A stretch of 64,000 nt of DNA from Thalassospira sp. (lineage in GTDB: Bacteria; Pseudomonadota; Alphaproteobacteria; Rhodospirillales; Thalassospiraceae): positions 558,001-622,000 of the forward strand of contig NZ_JAUYHK010000011.1 in NCBI RefSeq assembly GCF_030690045.1, given 5' to 3'. The notes beneath the pieces were generated by a model. That model searched no databases and was not told the origin of the DNA. It was given only the letters and a program-made list of their open reading frames with translations. Position numbers and translations under genes: made by a program. Below, one piece after another: positions 52,371-60,726 of this stretch; position 1 is the stretch's first letter; every line of letters starts with the position of its first letter.

Positions 52371-53534
52371 ATGCAAAACACCCTCAAACCACCATCCGAT
52401 CATGCAGGAAGGACCCTGCCCGGCGAAGGCTGGAGCCATCCGGATTTCGACCCGGACCTTTTGCCTGCACGTAGGCAAAAGGGGCGCGGGGCGGTATCGA
52501 ATATGGATGGTCGTTACGAGAAATTCAGCCATCAGGCCCGTGATGATGGCTGGATGTCCGGGCTGGTGGAAGAGGCCGATCCGCCGCGCCTCAAGACCAC
52601 CCTTGGCATTGATGGGGCGCGCAGCGTCATCACCCGCAATCAAAGCCCGGATGTGCCGTTTGACCGGTCGATCAACCCTTATCGCGGTTGTGAACATGGT
52701 TGCATCTATTGTTTCGCCCGCCCCACCCATGCGTGGCTTGGCCTGTCGCCGGGGCTGGATTTTGAAACGAAACTGTTCTGGAAACCCGATGCGCCAAATC
52801 TTTTGCGCCAGCAACTTGCGGCGCGCAGTTACCAACCAGCAACCATCGTGATTGGCACCAATACCGATCCCTATCAACCGATTGAACGGGACAAAAACCT
52901 GACCCGGCACATTCTTGAGGTTCTGGCCGATTGCCGTCATCCCTTTTCGCTGATCACCAAATCCGCGCTGGTGACCCGCGATATTGATGTCATCGCGCCA
53001 ATGGCGGCCCAAAACCGTGCCTCGGTCGCCATTTCAGTCACCAGCCTTGACCACCGGTTATCCAATTTGTTGGAGCCACGCGCATCCGCCCCGCATCGCA
53101 GGCTTGAAGCGATCCGCAAGCTCAGCACGGCGGGTATTCCGGTTATTGCCCTGTGCGCCCCGATCATTCCCGGATTGAATGACAGCGAAATTGAAAATCT
53201 TGTCGCCGCCTGTGCCGATGCCGGGGCGCAATCGGTTTCGCATATTGTGGTGCGCCTGCCGCTGGAAATTGCCGGATTGTTTGAGGAATGGCTGGAAACC
53301 CATTATCCTGACCGCAAGGACAAGGTGATATCCCTGATCCGGCAAATGCGCGGCGGCAAGATTTACGACGCGCAATTTGGCACCCGCATGCGTGGCACTG
53401 GCCCGATTGCCGATCTGATCGCACAACGCTTTGCCCTGGCCCGGCGCAAACACGGGTTGACCGGACGGTCGCTTGACCTTGATTGCAGCGGGTTCAAACG
53501 CCCAAGTGCCGACGGGCAGATGTCGTTATTTTGA
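52371..53534 (+). CDS. Radical SAM protein, PA0069 / spore-photoproduct-lyase-like family
   Basis: A 387-residue cytoplasmic enzyme. The 4Fe-4S motif CxxxCxxC is at Cys107, Cys111 and Cys114 in YRGCEHGCIYCFARPTH, and the rest fits the SplB-related PA0069 family (GTNTDPYQPIERD, SLITKSALVTRDID, APIIPGLND). No reaction is established for this family; spore photoproduct lyase is a distant DNA-repair relative. The ATG has AGG eight bases upstream and a LexA box just before it, so DNA-damage induction is likely. It is convergent with tyrS, 15 bases away. Confidence 0.92.
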   Translation: MQNTLKPPSDHAGRTLPGEGWSHPDFDPDLLPARRQKGRGAVSNMDGRYEKFSHQARDDGWMSGLVEEADPPRLKTTLGIDGARSVITRNQSPDVPFDRSINPYRGCEHGCIYCFARPTHAWLGLSPGLDFETKLFWKPDAPNLLRQQLAARSYQPATIVIGTNTDPYQPIERDKNLTRHILEVLADCRHPFSLITKSALVTRDIDVIAPMAAQNRASVAISVTSLDHRLSNLLEPRASAPHRRLEAIRKLSTAGIPVIALCAPIIPGLNDSEIENLVAACADAGAQSVSHIVVRLPLEIAGLFEEWLETHYPDRKDKVISLIRQMRGGKIYDAQFGTRMRGTGPIADLIAQRFALARRKHGLTGRSLDLDCSGFKRPSADGQMSLF

Positions 53535-53549
53535 CACCTGCCCGCCCCT

Positions 53550-54851
53550 TTAACCAACACGCTTTATCGCGGCATGGCGTTTTCGACCAACCGACAATTT
53601 CAGCAACTCGCCATCGTCAAAGGCATAGTTCAGAATACTGTGTTCGGGATCGGTAATATTCTTCTCGTCAATTCTGACCGCCCCGGCTTCAACCAGACGG
53701 CGGGCCTCACTGTTTGAGCCGGCAAACCCTGCCATCACAAGCAAGGACAAGACACCAACGCCGTCTTTCAGGGCATGGGCCGAGAATTCAAGCGTCGGCA
53801 ATCCGGCAAGACTGCCACTTGTTCCAAAGACACCACTGGCCGCGGCCTTCACCGCATCCAGTGCAGTTTCGCCATGGGCCAGTTGTGTGGCTTCGTCGGC
53901 CAGAACAATCTTGGCCGCGTTGATATCGGCCCCCGACAGGTTTTCAAGCTGTTCGATATCGCGCAGCGGCAGATCGGTAAATAACCGCAAGAACCGCCCA
54001 ACATCGCCATCCTCGCAATTGCGCCAGAATTGCCAGTAATCAAAGGGGGCCAGCCGGTCGGCATTCAGCCACACCGCCCCGGCGGCGGTTTTGCCCATTT
54101 TGACCCCCGATGCGGTGGTCAAAAGCGGCGCGGTCAGGCCAAAGACCTCCGGCCCGTCCACCCGGCGGACCAGATCAACCCCGTTGAGGATATTGGCCCA
54201 TTGATCCGCCCCGCCCATTTGCGCCCGACAGCCAAAACGGCGCGACAATTCCAGAAAATCAAACGCCTGCAAAATCATGTAATTGAATTCAAGAAAACTG
54301 AGATTTTCCTGTTTTTCCAGCCGGGTGCGCACCGAGTCAAACGACAACATGCGATTGACCGAAAAATGCCGCCCGACATCGCGCAACAAATCAACATAGC
54401 CCAGCCGGTCCAGCCAATCGGCATTATTGACCAGAACGGCATCCGAAGGGCCGTCGCCAAACCGGACGAAACGGTCAAACACCTTGCGAATGCCCGCAAT
54501 ATTATGGGCGATCTGATCATCCGTCAGGATCGGCCGTGCCTCGGTCCGGAAACTGGGGTCGCCGATCCGCGTTGTGCCGCCCCCGACCAGAATGATCGGT
54601 TTGTGCCCCCGTTTCTGAAGCCAGCGCAACGTCATGATCGGCAACAAATGCCCGACATGCAAACTGTCGGCGGTGGCATCAAAACCGATATAGACCGGCA
54701 CGCACCCGGCCTTGAAAAGCCCATCAAGCCCGGCAAGGCCGGTGCATTGATGAACGAATCCGCGCGCCAGCAAGGTTTGCAGGGCACCTGATTGCGCAAC
54801 AAAGGCGATATCGGCCGGATCGGCGGAATCGATAGGGGAAAGGTCGTTCAT
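53550..54851 (-). CDS. tyrS: Tyrosyl-tRNA synthetase
   Basis: A 433-residue class I synthetase that charges tRNA-Tyr. The HIGH-type motif is HVGH at 65-68, the KMSKS-type loop is KMGKT, and the C-terminal S4-like domain is present (SNSEARRLVEAGAVRIDEKNI). The ATG at 54851 has GGAG eight bases upstream; the longer frame adds 32 non-conserved residues. A terminator-like hairpin lies in the upstream region. No T-box is seen. Confidence 0.97.
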   Translation of the reverse strand: MNDLSPIDSADPADIAFVAQSGALQTLLARGFVHQCTGLAGLDGLFKAGCVPVYIGFDATADSLHVGHLLPIMTLRWLQKRGHKPIILVGGGTTRIGDPSFRTEARPILTDDQIAHNIAGIRKVFDRFVRFGDGPSDAVLVNNADWLDRLGYVDLLRDVGRHFSVNRMLSFDSVRTRLEKQENLSFLEFNYMILQAFDFLELSRRFGCRAQMGGADQWANILNGVDLVRRVDGPEVFGLTAPLLTTASGVKMGKTAAGAVWLNADRLAPFDYWQFWRNCEDGDVGRFLRLFTDLPLRDIEQLENLSGADINAAKIVLADEATQLAHGETALDAVKAAASGVFGTSGSLAGLPTLEFSAHALKDGVGVLSLLVMAGFAGSNSEARRLVEAGAVRIDEKNITDPEHSILNYAFDDGELLKLSVGRKRHAAIKRVG

Positions 54852-54891
54852 TTTTCGTCTCCGGTGAGGGCCACCCCGGGGAGACTGCCGG

Positions 54892-54920
54892 AAAACAAGA
54901 AAGCCGCCCTGGGGCGGCTT
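54892..54920 (-). terminator. Terminator-like hairpin upstream of tyrS
   Basis: An 8-bp stem AAGCCGCC / GGCGGCTT with loop CTGG is followed on the minus strand by a T-rich tail. It probably ends the gene at 55.0-55.5 kb, though a tyrS leader attenuator is possible. Confidence 0.55.
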
Positions 54921-55047
54921 GGTCCTGTTTGATACACAACGACACACACCGCACTTATGAGTGCAGCGGATAATAACCCTGATTATGGCGGTTCATCTGT
55001 GTCATGGGCACAGCATTAGGAAGTTTCCCGCACAACGTCAACCGGAA

Positions 55048-55530
55048 TCACACCACCCGATACCGGGTCTGGGGCGCAACATCGGCCAGGATCGCCGGAT
55101 CAATCCCGATCCCGTCATCCTGTTCATTGGCGGCCGTTCCGGCCAGATGGGACGGGCAGCAAAACTGCAAACCGCGTTTTTCCAGAACATAAAGCGGTTC
55201 CCCGGCCCAATCCCCGCGCCAGACAAGCCCGCCCAGCGCATCAAGTTCGGCGGCAATCCGCCCCGGTGCCACCGGGCGTTCCAGCGAGGTCGTCAGTAAA
55301 AAGGACAGTTCGGCAGCGGTTACGCCGTCTTCGCTGCATTCCTCGGCCAGAATGGCCAGAACCGCCATCGCCGCAACCCGCAATGGCGCATCGCAGGGTT
55401 TGATCCCCGGAAAACGGGTGTGATGAAGTTGTGCGATGTTGGCGGCAATCCGCCCGACATCGCCCCGAATGACATAGCGCCCGCGCCAGACCCGGCATTG
55501 CGCCCGAATTTCCCATTCCCGTGTCATCAT
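55048..55530 (-). CDS. Unknown 160-residue protein with winged-helix-like C-terminus
   Basis: I do not recognise the family. The N-terminus is a basic beta-rich segment (EWEIRAQCRVWRGRYVIRGDVG). The middle and C-terminal parts look like a winged helix: VAAMAVLAILAEECSEDGVTAAELSFLL, then GRIAAELDALGGLVWRGDWAGEPLYVLEKRG as recognition helix and wing. Two ATGs open the frame after AGGCGGGG. Upstream lie a TTGACA -35, 17 bases and TAGGGT, with a GGTTATC / GATAACC dyad over the -10, which suggests tight regulation. It pairs with the next gene on the same strand. Confidence 0.65.
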   Translation of the reverse strand: MMTREWEIRAQCRVWRGRYVIRGDVGRIAANIAQLHHTRFPGIKPCDAPLRVAAMAVLAILAEECSEDGVTAAELSFLLTTSLERPVAPGRIAAELDALGGLVWRGDWAGEPLYVLEKRGLQFCCPSHLAGTAANEQDDGIGIDPAILADVAPQTRYRVV

Positions 55531-55549
55531 GTCCCCGCCTGATGTTTCC

Positions 55550-55582
55550 GGTTATCCCATATGTCGTATCCCTGAGATAACC
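55550..55582. promoter_or_regulatory. Operator-like inverted repeat over a promoter
   Basis: GGTTATC (55550-55556) and GATAACC (55576-55582) form a 7-bp dyad. On the minus strand it overlaps the -10 (TAGGGT, 55580-55585) of a TTGACA-N17 promoter (TTGACA at 55603-55608) for the gene ending at 55048. Confidence 0.45.
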
Positions 55583-55628
55583 CTACAACACGCATACATA
55601 ATGTCAAACACTTTGTAGAATTATTGTA

Positions 55629-56186
55629 TTATTTTATACAGTTATCGCGAAACCACTGATATCCCGCCTGCGCCACGGCGAAATCCCCGTCATCGACGTC
55701 AGACAGCGGCGCGATATAGCCCCGCGCCACGGCATTTTGAAAATCGCGGCTGAAATTGCGGGGTTGGCGCAAATGGTCCTGACGGCGAATTTGCCGGTGC
55801 AGATCGGACCGGGCAAAAGCATTGCGGCCATCCCGATAATGCAGCCAGATCGCGGCAATCAGAATGGTTTCGGCATAGCCCCGCGGTTGCATCCGCAAAA
55901 CCAGATCGGCAAAATCGCCTGAAAACCCGGCAAAAAAGGCCACCGGATCGGCGACACGCACCGCCCCCTTGGCCGCAAGGGCAGAATGACCGGCCCCAAC
56001 ACCGTCAAACGACGGGGCAGAAACATCGTCTGCCGCCACCGTTGCGGCCATCGCGACCGGACCACGCCCGCCCGGTGGCGCGCCAAACAACGCGGCCATG
56101 ACATAGGGCAAACGCGCCGGGGGGATGGTGCATTCCAAATCGACCGGGCCGAAATCACCCTCGCCGGTCAGCCTGACATTTATCAT
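55629..56186 (-). CDS. Unknown 185-residue protein, partner of the preceding gene
   Basis: I do not recognise the family. The N-terminal half is beta-rich (INVRLTGEGDFGPVDLECTIPP). A Gly/Ala-rich middle follows, and the C-terminal 70 residues resemble a winged helix (ILIAAIWLHYRDGR, NFSRDFQNAVARGYIAPLSD, FAVAQAGYQWFRDN). The start at 56186 is chosen because the longer frame adds an AT-rich, unconserved 46 residues; the ribosome site is weak. It is divergent from alaX across an AT-rich 203-base region. Its AT-rich surroundings differ from the neighbouring genes. Confidence 0.6.
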   Translation of the reverse strand: MINVRLTGEGDFGPVDLECTIPPARLPYVMAALFGAPPGGRGPVAMAATVAADDVSAPSFDGVGAGHSALAAKGAVRVADPVAFFAGFSGDFADLVLRMQPRGYAETILIAAIWLHYRDGRNAFARSDLHRQIRRQDHLRQPRNFSRDFQNAVARGYIAPLSDVDDGDFAVAQAGYQWFRDNCIK

Positions 56187-56389
56187 TGCCGCCAAAGTCG
56201 CCTCACCTGAAACAAGGCACCCGCAATACCATACATTTCGTATAAATTTAAACCATATTTTTATTGTTTTGTAAAATTTACGACAAACCCGACATATCAA
56301 CATTCCCTTTTGGTGAAAAAACATCTCGACACCTCCCCCGCCCTGCCGCCACGATGTTCCCGGAAAATCAAAAAGATCAGGAGGACACC

Positions 56390-57100
56390 GTGACCCGATT
56401 GCTGTTTCGCGAGGATGCCTATCAACAAAGTTGCGCCGCCCGGGTGATCTCGGTGCAGGATCGCGGAGTGGAACTGGACCAGACGGTGTTTTATGCCACC
56501 AGCGGCGGTCAGGCAGGCGATTGTGGTGTTCTCAGATGCGGCGATGGCCGCGAAATCCCGGTGACCACCACAATCAAGGATCGCGAGTCTGGCCGGTATT
56601 TGCATATGATTGCCGACGGGCATGACCTGCCCGATACCGGCAGCAGCATCGAGGCCATGCTGGATTGGGAAACCCGGTATCGCCACATGCGGTTTCACAC
56701 CTGTTTGCATTTGCTGTGTGCGGTGATTGACGGGTCGGTCACCGGTGGCAACATCGCAAGTCACAAATCGCGCCTTGATTTCGACATTCCCGATACGGTG
56801 CCCGACAAGGATGCGTTAACCGACCAGATCAATGCCCTGATCGCCCGCAATGCCCGCGTTTTTGACGGGGAAATCAGCGAGGCCGAATTGCGTGCCAACC
56901 CCGAACTGGTCCGCACCATGTCGGTCAGTCCGCCGATGGATGGCGGGGTGATCCGCACGATCACGATCGAGGGCATTGATTATCAGCCGTGCGGCGGCAC
57001 CCATGTGCGCCAGACATCGGAAATCGGCAAAATCATCGTCGCCAAAATCGAGAAAAAAGGCCGTCAGAACCGCCGGATCAATATTGTCTTTGACGAATAG
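56390..57100 (+). CDS. alaX: Trans-acting alanyl-tRNA editing protein (AlaX)
   Basis: A 236-residue free-standing editing domain that removes serine from mischarged tRNA-Ala. Zinc ligands are present as HxxxH (His103, His107 in RFHTCLHLL) and CxxxH (Cys201, His205 in CGGTH). The start is GTG with a perfect AGGAGG five bases upstream; an ATG 36 bases earlier is less likely. sseA follows 112 bases later on the same strand. Confidence 0.93.
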   Translation: MTRLLFREDAYQQSCAARVISVQDRGVELDQTVFYATSGGQAGDCGVLRCGDGREIPVTTTIKDRESGRYLHMIADGHDLPDTGSSIEAMLDWETRYRHMRFHTCLHLLCAVIDGSVTGGNIASHKSRLDFDIPDTVPDKDALTDQINALIARNARVFDGEISEAELRANPELVRTMSVSPPMDGGVIRTITIEGIDYQPCGGTHVRQTSEIGKIIVAKIEKKGRQNRRINIVFDE

Positions 57101-57212
57101 GCTTCGAGCCCACAAAATTCATCCGATCCGGGCCCACCCCGGAATTTTTAAAAATCAACTTTCGGGAACATTCGATCTATCGCAGGTCCCATCATTGCAG
57201 CCGGAGCTTTTT

Positions 57213-58076
57213 ATGACTTATAGCAATCCTGATGCGCTGGTATCGACCCAGTGGCTGGCGGACCATCTTGACGCCCCCGACATAAGGGTGATTGACGCCA
57301 GCTGGTACATGCCCGGACAGGACAAGGACGCCCGCACCCTGTATCATGCGCAACATATCCCCGGTGCCGTGTTTTTTGACATTGACGATATTGCCGCGGA
57401 TGACAGCGCCCCCCTGCCCCATATGATGCCCGACGCCATCAAATTTTCGGCACGGGTGCGCAAACTGGGCCTGGGTGACGGTGTACGCATTGTCGTGTAT
57501 GCCCAGACCGGCATGGCATCGGCGGCGTGTCGCGCCTGGTGGATGTTGCGGCATTTCGGACATAATGATGTTGCCGTCCTTGATGGGGGCCTGCCGAAAT
57601 GGATAGCCGACGGAAACCCGGTCACCGATGCGCCAACCCCGCCGCGTGAACGCCATTTTACCGTGCGCGCCAACAGTTTCCTGATCCGCGAATATGATCA
57701 GGTTCTGGCCAATATCACCACCCGGCGCGAACAGCTTGTCGATGCAAGGTCATCGGCACGGTTTAACGCCAGTGCCCCCGAACCGTGGGGCGATCCCGGC
57801 CATATTCCCGGTGCGCAAAACCTGCCGTTTGAAACCCTGATTGCATCGGATGGCACATTCAAACCCGCCGATGATTTGCGTGCCGCCTTTGATACCGCGG
57901 GCATTGATCTGGGCAAACCGGTGGTTGCCAGTTGCGGGTCCGGTGTGACGGCCTGCGTTCTGGCGATGGGGGCCTATCTGATCGGCAAGAAAGAAGTCGC
58001 GGTTTATGACGGGTCATGGGCGGAATGGGCATCGCGCCCCGACAGCCCGCGTGCCACAGGCACCGCCCCGTCATAG
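57213..58076 (+). CDS. sseA: 3-mercaptopyruvate sulfurtransferase
   Basis: A 287-residue protein with two rhodanese domains. The C-terminal one carries the active-site loop CGSGVTA with Cys241, which fits mercaptopyruvate rather than thiosulfate specificity. The N-terminal domain is inactive as usual. GGAG lies seven bases upstream of the ATG. A GNAT gene starts one base after its stop, so the unit sseA-GNAT-GNAT is probably cotranscribed. Confidence 0.94.
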   Translation: MTYSNPDALVSTQWLADHLDAPDIRVIDASWYMPGQDKDARTLYHAQHIPGAVFFDIDDIAADDSAPLPHMMPDAIKFSARVRKLGLGDGVRIVVYAQTGMASAACRAWWMLRHFGHNDVAVLDGGLPKWIADGNPVTDAPTPPRERHFTVRANSFLIREYDQVLANITTRREQLVDARSSARFNASAPEPWGDPGHIPGAQNLPFETLIASDGTFKPADDLRAAFDTAGIDLGKPVVASCGSGVTACVLAMGAYLIGKKEVAVYDGSWAEWASRPDSPRATGTAPS

Positions 58077-58077
58077 G

Positions 58078-58569
58078 ATGTCATCGCGTTCCGCTTCCGC
58101 CCTGAAAGGGCGCATCACCTTTCGCCGCCTGCATCCCGACGATAAAAACGGATGCAAGGCGGCAATCCGCCTGTGGCAACGATGCGGTCTTGCCGATGAC
58201 CGCACCATTGCCGCAAAGGACCTGCAAGATTGCCTGTCATCCGGGCATGGCTGTGTGGTTCTGGCAAGCCCGGTTGAAAGCCTTGTGGTATCGGGGACGG
58301 TGATGGTCGGATATGACAGGGATGGCACCGGATGGGTTCATTATCTGGCCGTTGCCCCGTCGCGCCAGCAACAGGGAATCGGTGCGGCCTTGTTGACGAT
58401 GGCCGAAGATATCCTGCGTGCCGCCGGGCTGAGCGAATGCCGGGTGATGGCACATTCCCCCGCCATTGGCGGGTTTTATCTGGCGCAAGGTTATGATGCC
58501 GCACCGGTGACAAACGACCAATCCGATCCGCCCGCAAGGCGGATTTATGTAAAAAGGCTGATCCCATGA
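58078..58569 (+). CDS. GNAT acetyltransferase
   Basis: A 163-residue GNAT with the acetyl-CoA motif A SRQQQGIGAALLTMAEDILRAAG and a C-terminal beta bulge (FYLAQGYDAAPVTND). The ATG starts one base after sseA with an AGG overlapping it, so translation is probably coupled. Its stop overlaps the next gene as ATGA. The substrate is unknown. Confidence 0.88.
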   Translation: MSSRSASALKGRITFRRLHPDDKNGCKAAIRLWQRCGLADDRTIAAKDLQDCLSSGHGCVVLASPVESLVVSGTVMVGYDRDGTGWVHYLAVAPSRQQQGIGAALLTMAEDILRAAGLSECRVMAHSPAIGGFYLAQGYDAAPVTNDQSDPPARRIYVKRLIP

Positions 58570-59219
58570 GCGTGAAAACGCCCCCGAAACTTGACGTTGT
58601 CGTGACTTTTCTGGAAATGACCGATGCCCCCAACCGGCCTGCGGCGATTGTGCCGCCGGGCAAGGTGGCAATTGTCCGCGCCGAGAATCCGACCCTGTCG
58701 TTTTATCATTATCTTTATAACACGGTTGGCGAACCGTGGATGTGGTGGTCGCGCCGCCTGATGGATGATGAAGAACTTGGCACCATTCTGGCCCGCCCGG
58801 AAACCCATGTTTATGTCCTGTATGTCGCCGGGGTTCCGGCGGGCTATGCCGAACTTAATCTGGCGCGGATGGAAACGGACCGGGTGATCGATCTGGCCTA
58901 TATGGGGCTGATCCCGGAATTTATCGGCAAGGGATATGGCAAATATCTGTTGAACTGGGTGGTTGACACCGCCTGGAGCCTGTCGCCCGCCCGCCTGACG
59001 GTCAATACCTGCTCTTTGGATCATTCTTCTGCGTTAGGGGCTTATCAAAAGGCCGGGTTTGAGGTATATGACCAGCGTACCGAAATTATTGATGATCCGC
59101 GTGAAACCGGTCTGATCCCGAAAACGGTTTTAACAGCCGGAACGCGGAATTCCCCAAAAGGGAATGAAAATACAGATCCCGACACTTTGATCGTTGACTT
59201 TCCCGGACGCGCACGGTAA
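58566..59219 (+). CDS. GNAT acetyltransferase
   Basis: A 217-residue GNAT. Recognisable parts are YVLYVAGVPAGYAELNL, DLAYMGLIPEFIGKGYGKYLLNWVVD (motif A with GKGYGK) and SSALGAYQKAGFEVYDQR. The ATG overlaps the previous stop as ATGA, giving a coupled pair of unlike GNATs behind sseA. The C-terminal 35 residues are polar and unconserved. The substrate is unknown. Confidence 0.9.
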   Translation: MSVKTPPKLDVVVTFLEMTDAPNRPAAIVPPGKVAIVRAENPTLSFYHYLYNTVGEPWMWWSRRLMDDEELGTILARPETHVYVLYVAGVPAGYAELNLARMETDRVIDLAYMGLIPEFIGKGYGKYLLNWVVDTAWSLSPARLTVNTCSLDHSSALGAYQKAGFEVYDQRTEIIDDPRETGLIPKTVLTAGTRNSPKGNENTDPDTLIVDFPGRAR

Positions 59220-59260
59220 CAAGCGCGCCTGAGTTTACCCAAGCCAGAGGATGATGACCC

Positions 59261-59440
59261 ATGGCAGTGCCAAAAAGTAAAGTGACCAAGTCCCGTCAGG
59301 GCATGCGTCGCTCGCATGACAAGCTCGCCAAGGGCTCGTACCGCGAAGACAAAGAAACCGGCGAACTGCATCGCCCGCACCACATCGACCCGAAAACCGG
59401 TATGTACCGGGGTCGTCAGGTGACCGAGCCCAAGATGTAA
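59261..59440 (+). CDS. rpmF: Ribosomal protein bL32
   Basis: A 59-residue basic protein starting [20 protein letters not shown], the standard bL32 N-terminus. The zinc-binding CxxC pair found in many phyla is absent, as is usual for alphaproteobacteria. It lies 41 bases after the GNAT gene. plsX and fabH, which often follow, are not here; two hairpins end the transcript. Confidence 0.97.
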   Translation: MAVPKSKVTKSRQGMRRSHDKLAKGSYREDKETGELHRPHHIDPKTGMYRGRQVTEPKM

Positions 59441-59493
59441 TTCGCACCCATCGGATTTCGGTCCGGTGACGGTTTTGCGACGAAGATATTCCA

Positions 59494-59513
59494 CGTCACC
59501 CTTCGGGGTGACG
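59494..59513 (+). terminator. Hairpin after rpmF
   Basis: CGTCACC / GGTGACG closes a CTTCGG loop and is followed by TTTGGTTT. It may act as a weak terminator before the stronger one that follows. Confidence 0.5.
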
Positions 59514-59521
59514 TTTGGTTT

Positions 59522-59557
59522 AAAAAAGGACAAAGCCGAAAGGTCTTGTCCTTTTTT
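59522..59557. terminator. Bidirectional terminator between rpmF and the dehydratase gene
   Basis: A 12-bp stem AAAAAAGGACAA / TTGTCCTTTTTT has A-tract and T-tract arms, so it can serve both convergent genes. Confidence 0.85.
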
Positions 59558-59582
59558 AATGCGCGATGCGCATAATCCGGGA

Positions 59583-60551
59583 TCAGGTCAGGCCATCCGC
59601 CCCGGTGCCGCAAATGATCACCCCGGTCTTGCCGGAATCATCAATGCCCAGACGGCGCGCCATGATCGCCGCCATTCCGGCGGCCGCCGACAATTCCACC
59701 GCCAGTCCCAGTTCCTGCCACATCCATTGCGCAGCGGACCGCATTTCATCATCACTGACCAGAACGATGCGATCAACGTGACTGCCGATCAGATCCACAT
59801 TGATTGCCGAGGATTGCCGGGGGGCAAGGCTGGTCGCCGCGGTATTGACACTGGGCAGGCAGATAACTTCCTGCGCCTTGAGGCTTTCAAACAGGGTGGG
59901 TGCGCCCACAGGTTCGACCCCGATAATCCGGATGGACGGGCGGATCATGCGTGCCGCCGTTGCCACCCCGGCAATCAGCCCGCCGCCGCCAATCGCCACC
60001 ACCAGCGTTTCCAGACCGGGTTGCTGTTCGAGCATTTCCAGCGCAATTGTGCCCTGCCCGGCAATCACCCGTGGATCGGCAAAGGGATGGATATAGGCCA
60101 TGCCGCTTTCACGCGCATAATCCATTGCCGCCCGGTTGGCATCATCCCAGACTGCCCCGGTCAGAACGACATCCACCCCCTGTTTTTTCAGCTTGCTGAC
60201 CTTGGGGCCGGGGGTGTTGACCGGCAAATAAATCCGCACCGGCACTGCCAGAACACGGGCGGCATAAATCACCCCCATGCCATGATTGCCCCCCGATGCC
60301 GTGACCAGCCCGCGCGACCGTGCCTCGGGTTCCAGCGACAAGGCGGCATTGAGCGCCCCGCGCGCCTTGAACGACCCGGTTACCTGCATGTTTTCAAGTT
60401 TCAAAAACAGTTCGGGGACATTGGCATTGCCGGGCAAGGCACCGGGGAAACCCGTGCCCCCGGACACCGGCCCCATCGCCATCAGGGGTGTGGTTCGGAT
60501 ATGACCGTTCAGGCGAGAACGGGCTGTCTGGAAATCCTCAAGATCGATCAC
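59583..60551 (-). CDS. Threonine/serine dehydratase-family PLP enzyme
   Basis: A 322-residue fold-type II enzyme. The PLP lysine is Lys62 in GSFKARGA, with SGGNHG and the phosphate loop GGGGLIAG intact. There is no ACT domain, so it is a catabolic or biodegradative type, or a serine racemase-like enzyme; motifs do not separate these. The start is GTG with AGGAGG four bases upstream. It is divergent from metC. It is more canonical than the related gene at 11.7 kb, which has AFK in place of SFK. Confidence 0.9.
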   Translation of the reverse strand: MIDLEDFQTARSRLNGHIRTTPLMAMGPVSGGTGFPGALPGNANVPELFLKLENMQVTGSFKARGALNAALSLEPEARSRGLVTASGGNHGMGVIYAARVLAVPVRIYLPVNTPGPKVSKLKKQGVDVVLTGAVWDDANRAAMDYARESGMAYIHPFADPRVIAGQGTIALEMLEQQPGLETLVVAIGGGGLIAGVATAARMIRPSIRIIGVEPVGAPTLFESLKAQEVICLPSVNTAATSLAPRQSSAINVDLIGSHVDRIVLVSDDEMRSAAQWMWQELGLAVELSAAAGMAAIMARRLGIDDSGKTGVIICGTGADGLT

Positions 60552-60726
60552 GCTGCCTCCTTGATCGTCAATTGCTGTGCTGTGTTCTTAACCCAATCTG
60601 TCGCCCGTCGCGAGAATAACAACAGTTTGTTGGTAAAAGACCTTGAACCCCGCATTCTGAAATGCTTTGAGTGACATCATACAACAATCAACAGGGCATA
60701 TCCGTGCGCGGCTGAGGAGATTTGAG

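Noticed and set aside
54030-54791. 253-codon ORF antisense to tyrS
   Set aside because: Fully inside tyrS on the other strand; composition is that of a shadow frame and there is no ribosome site.
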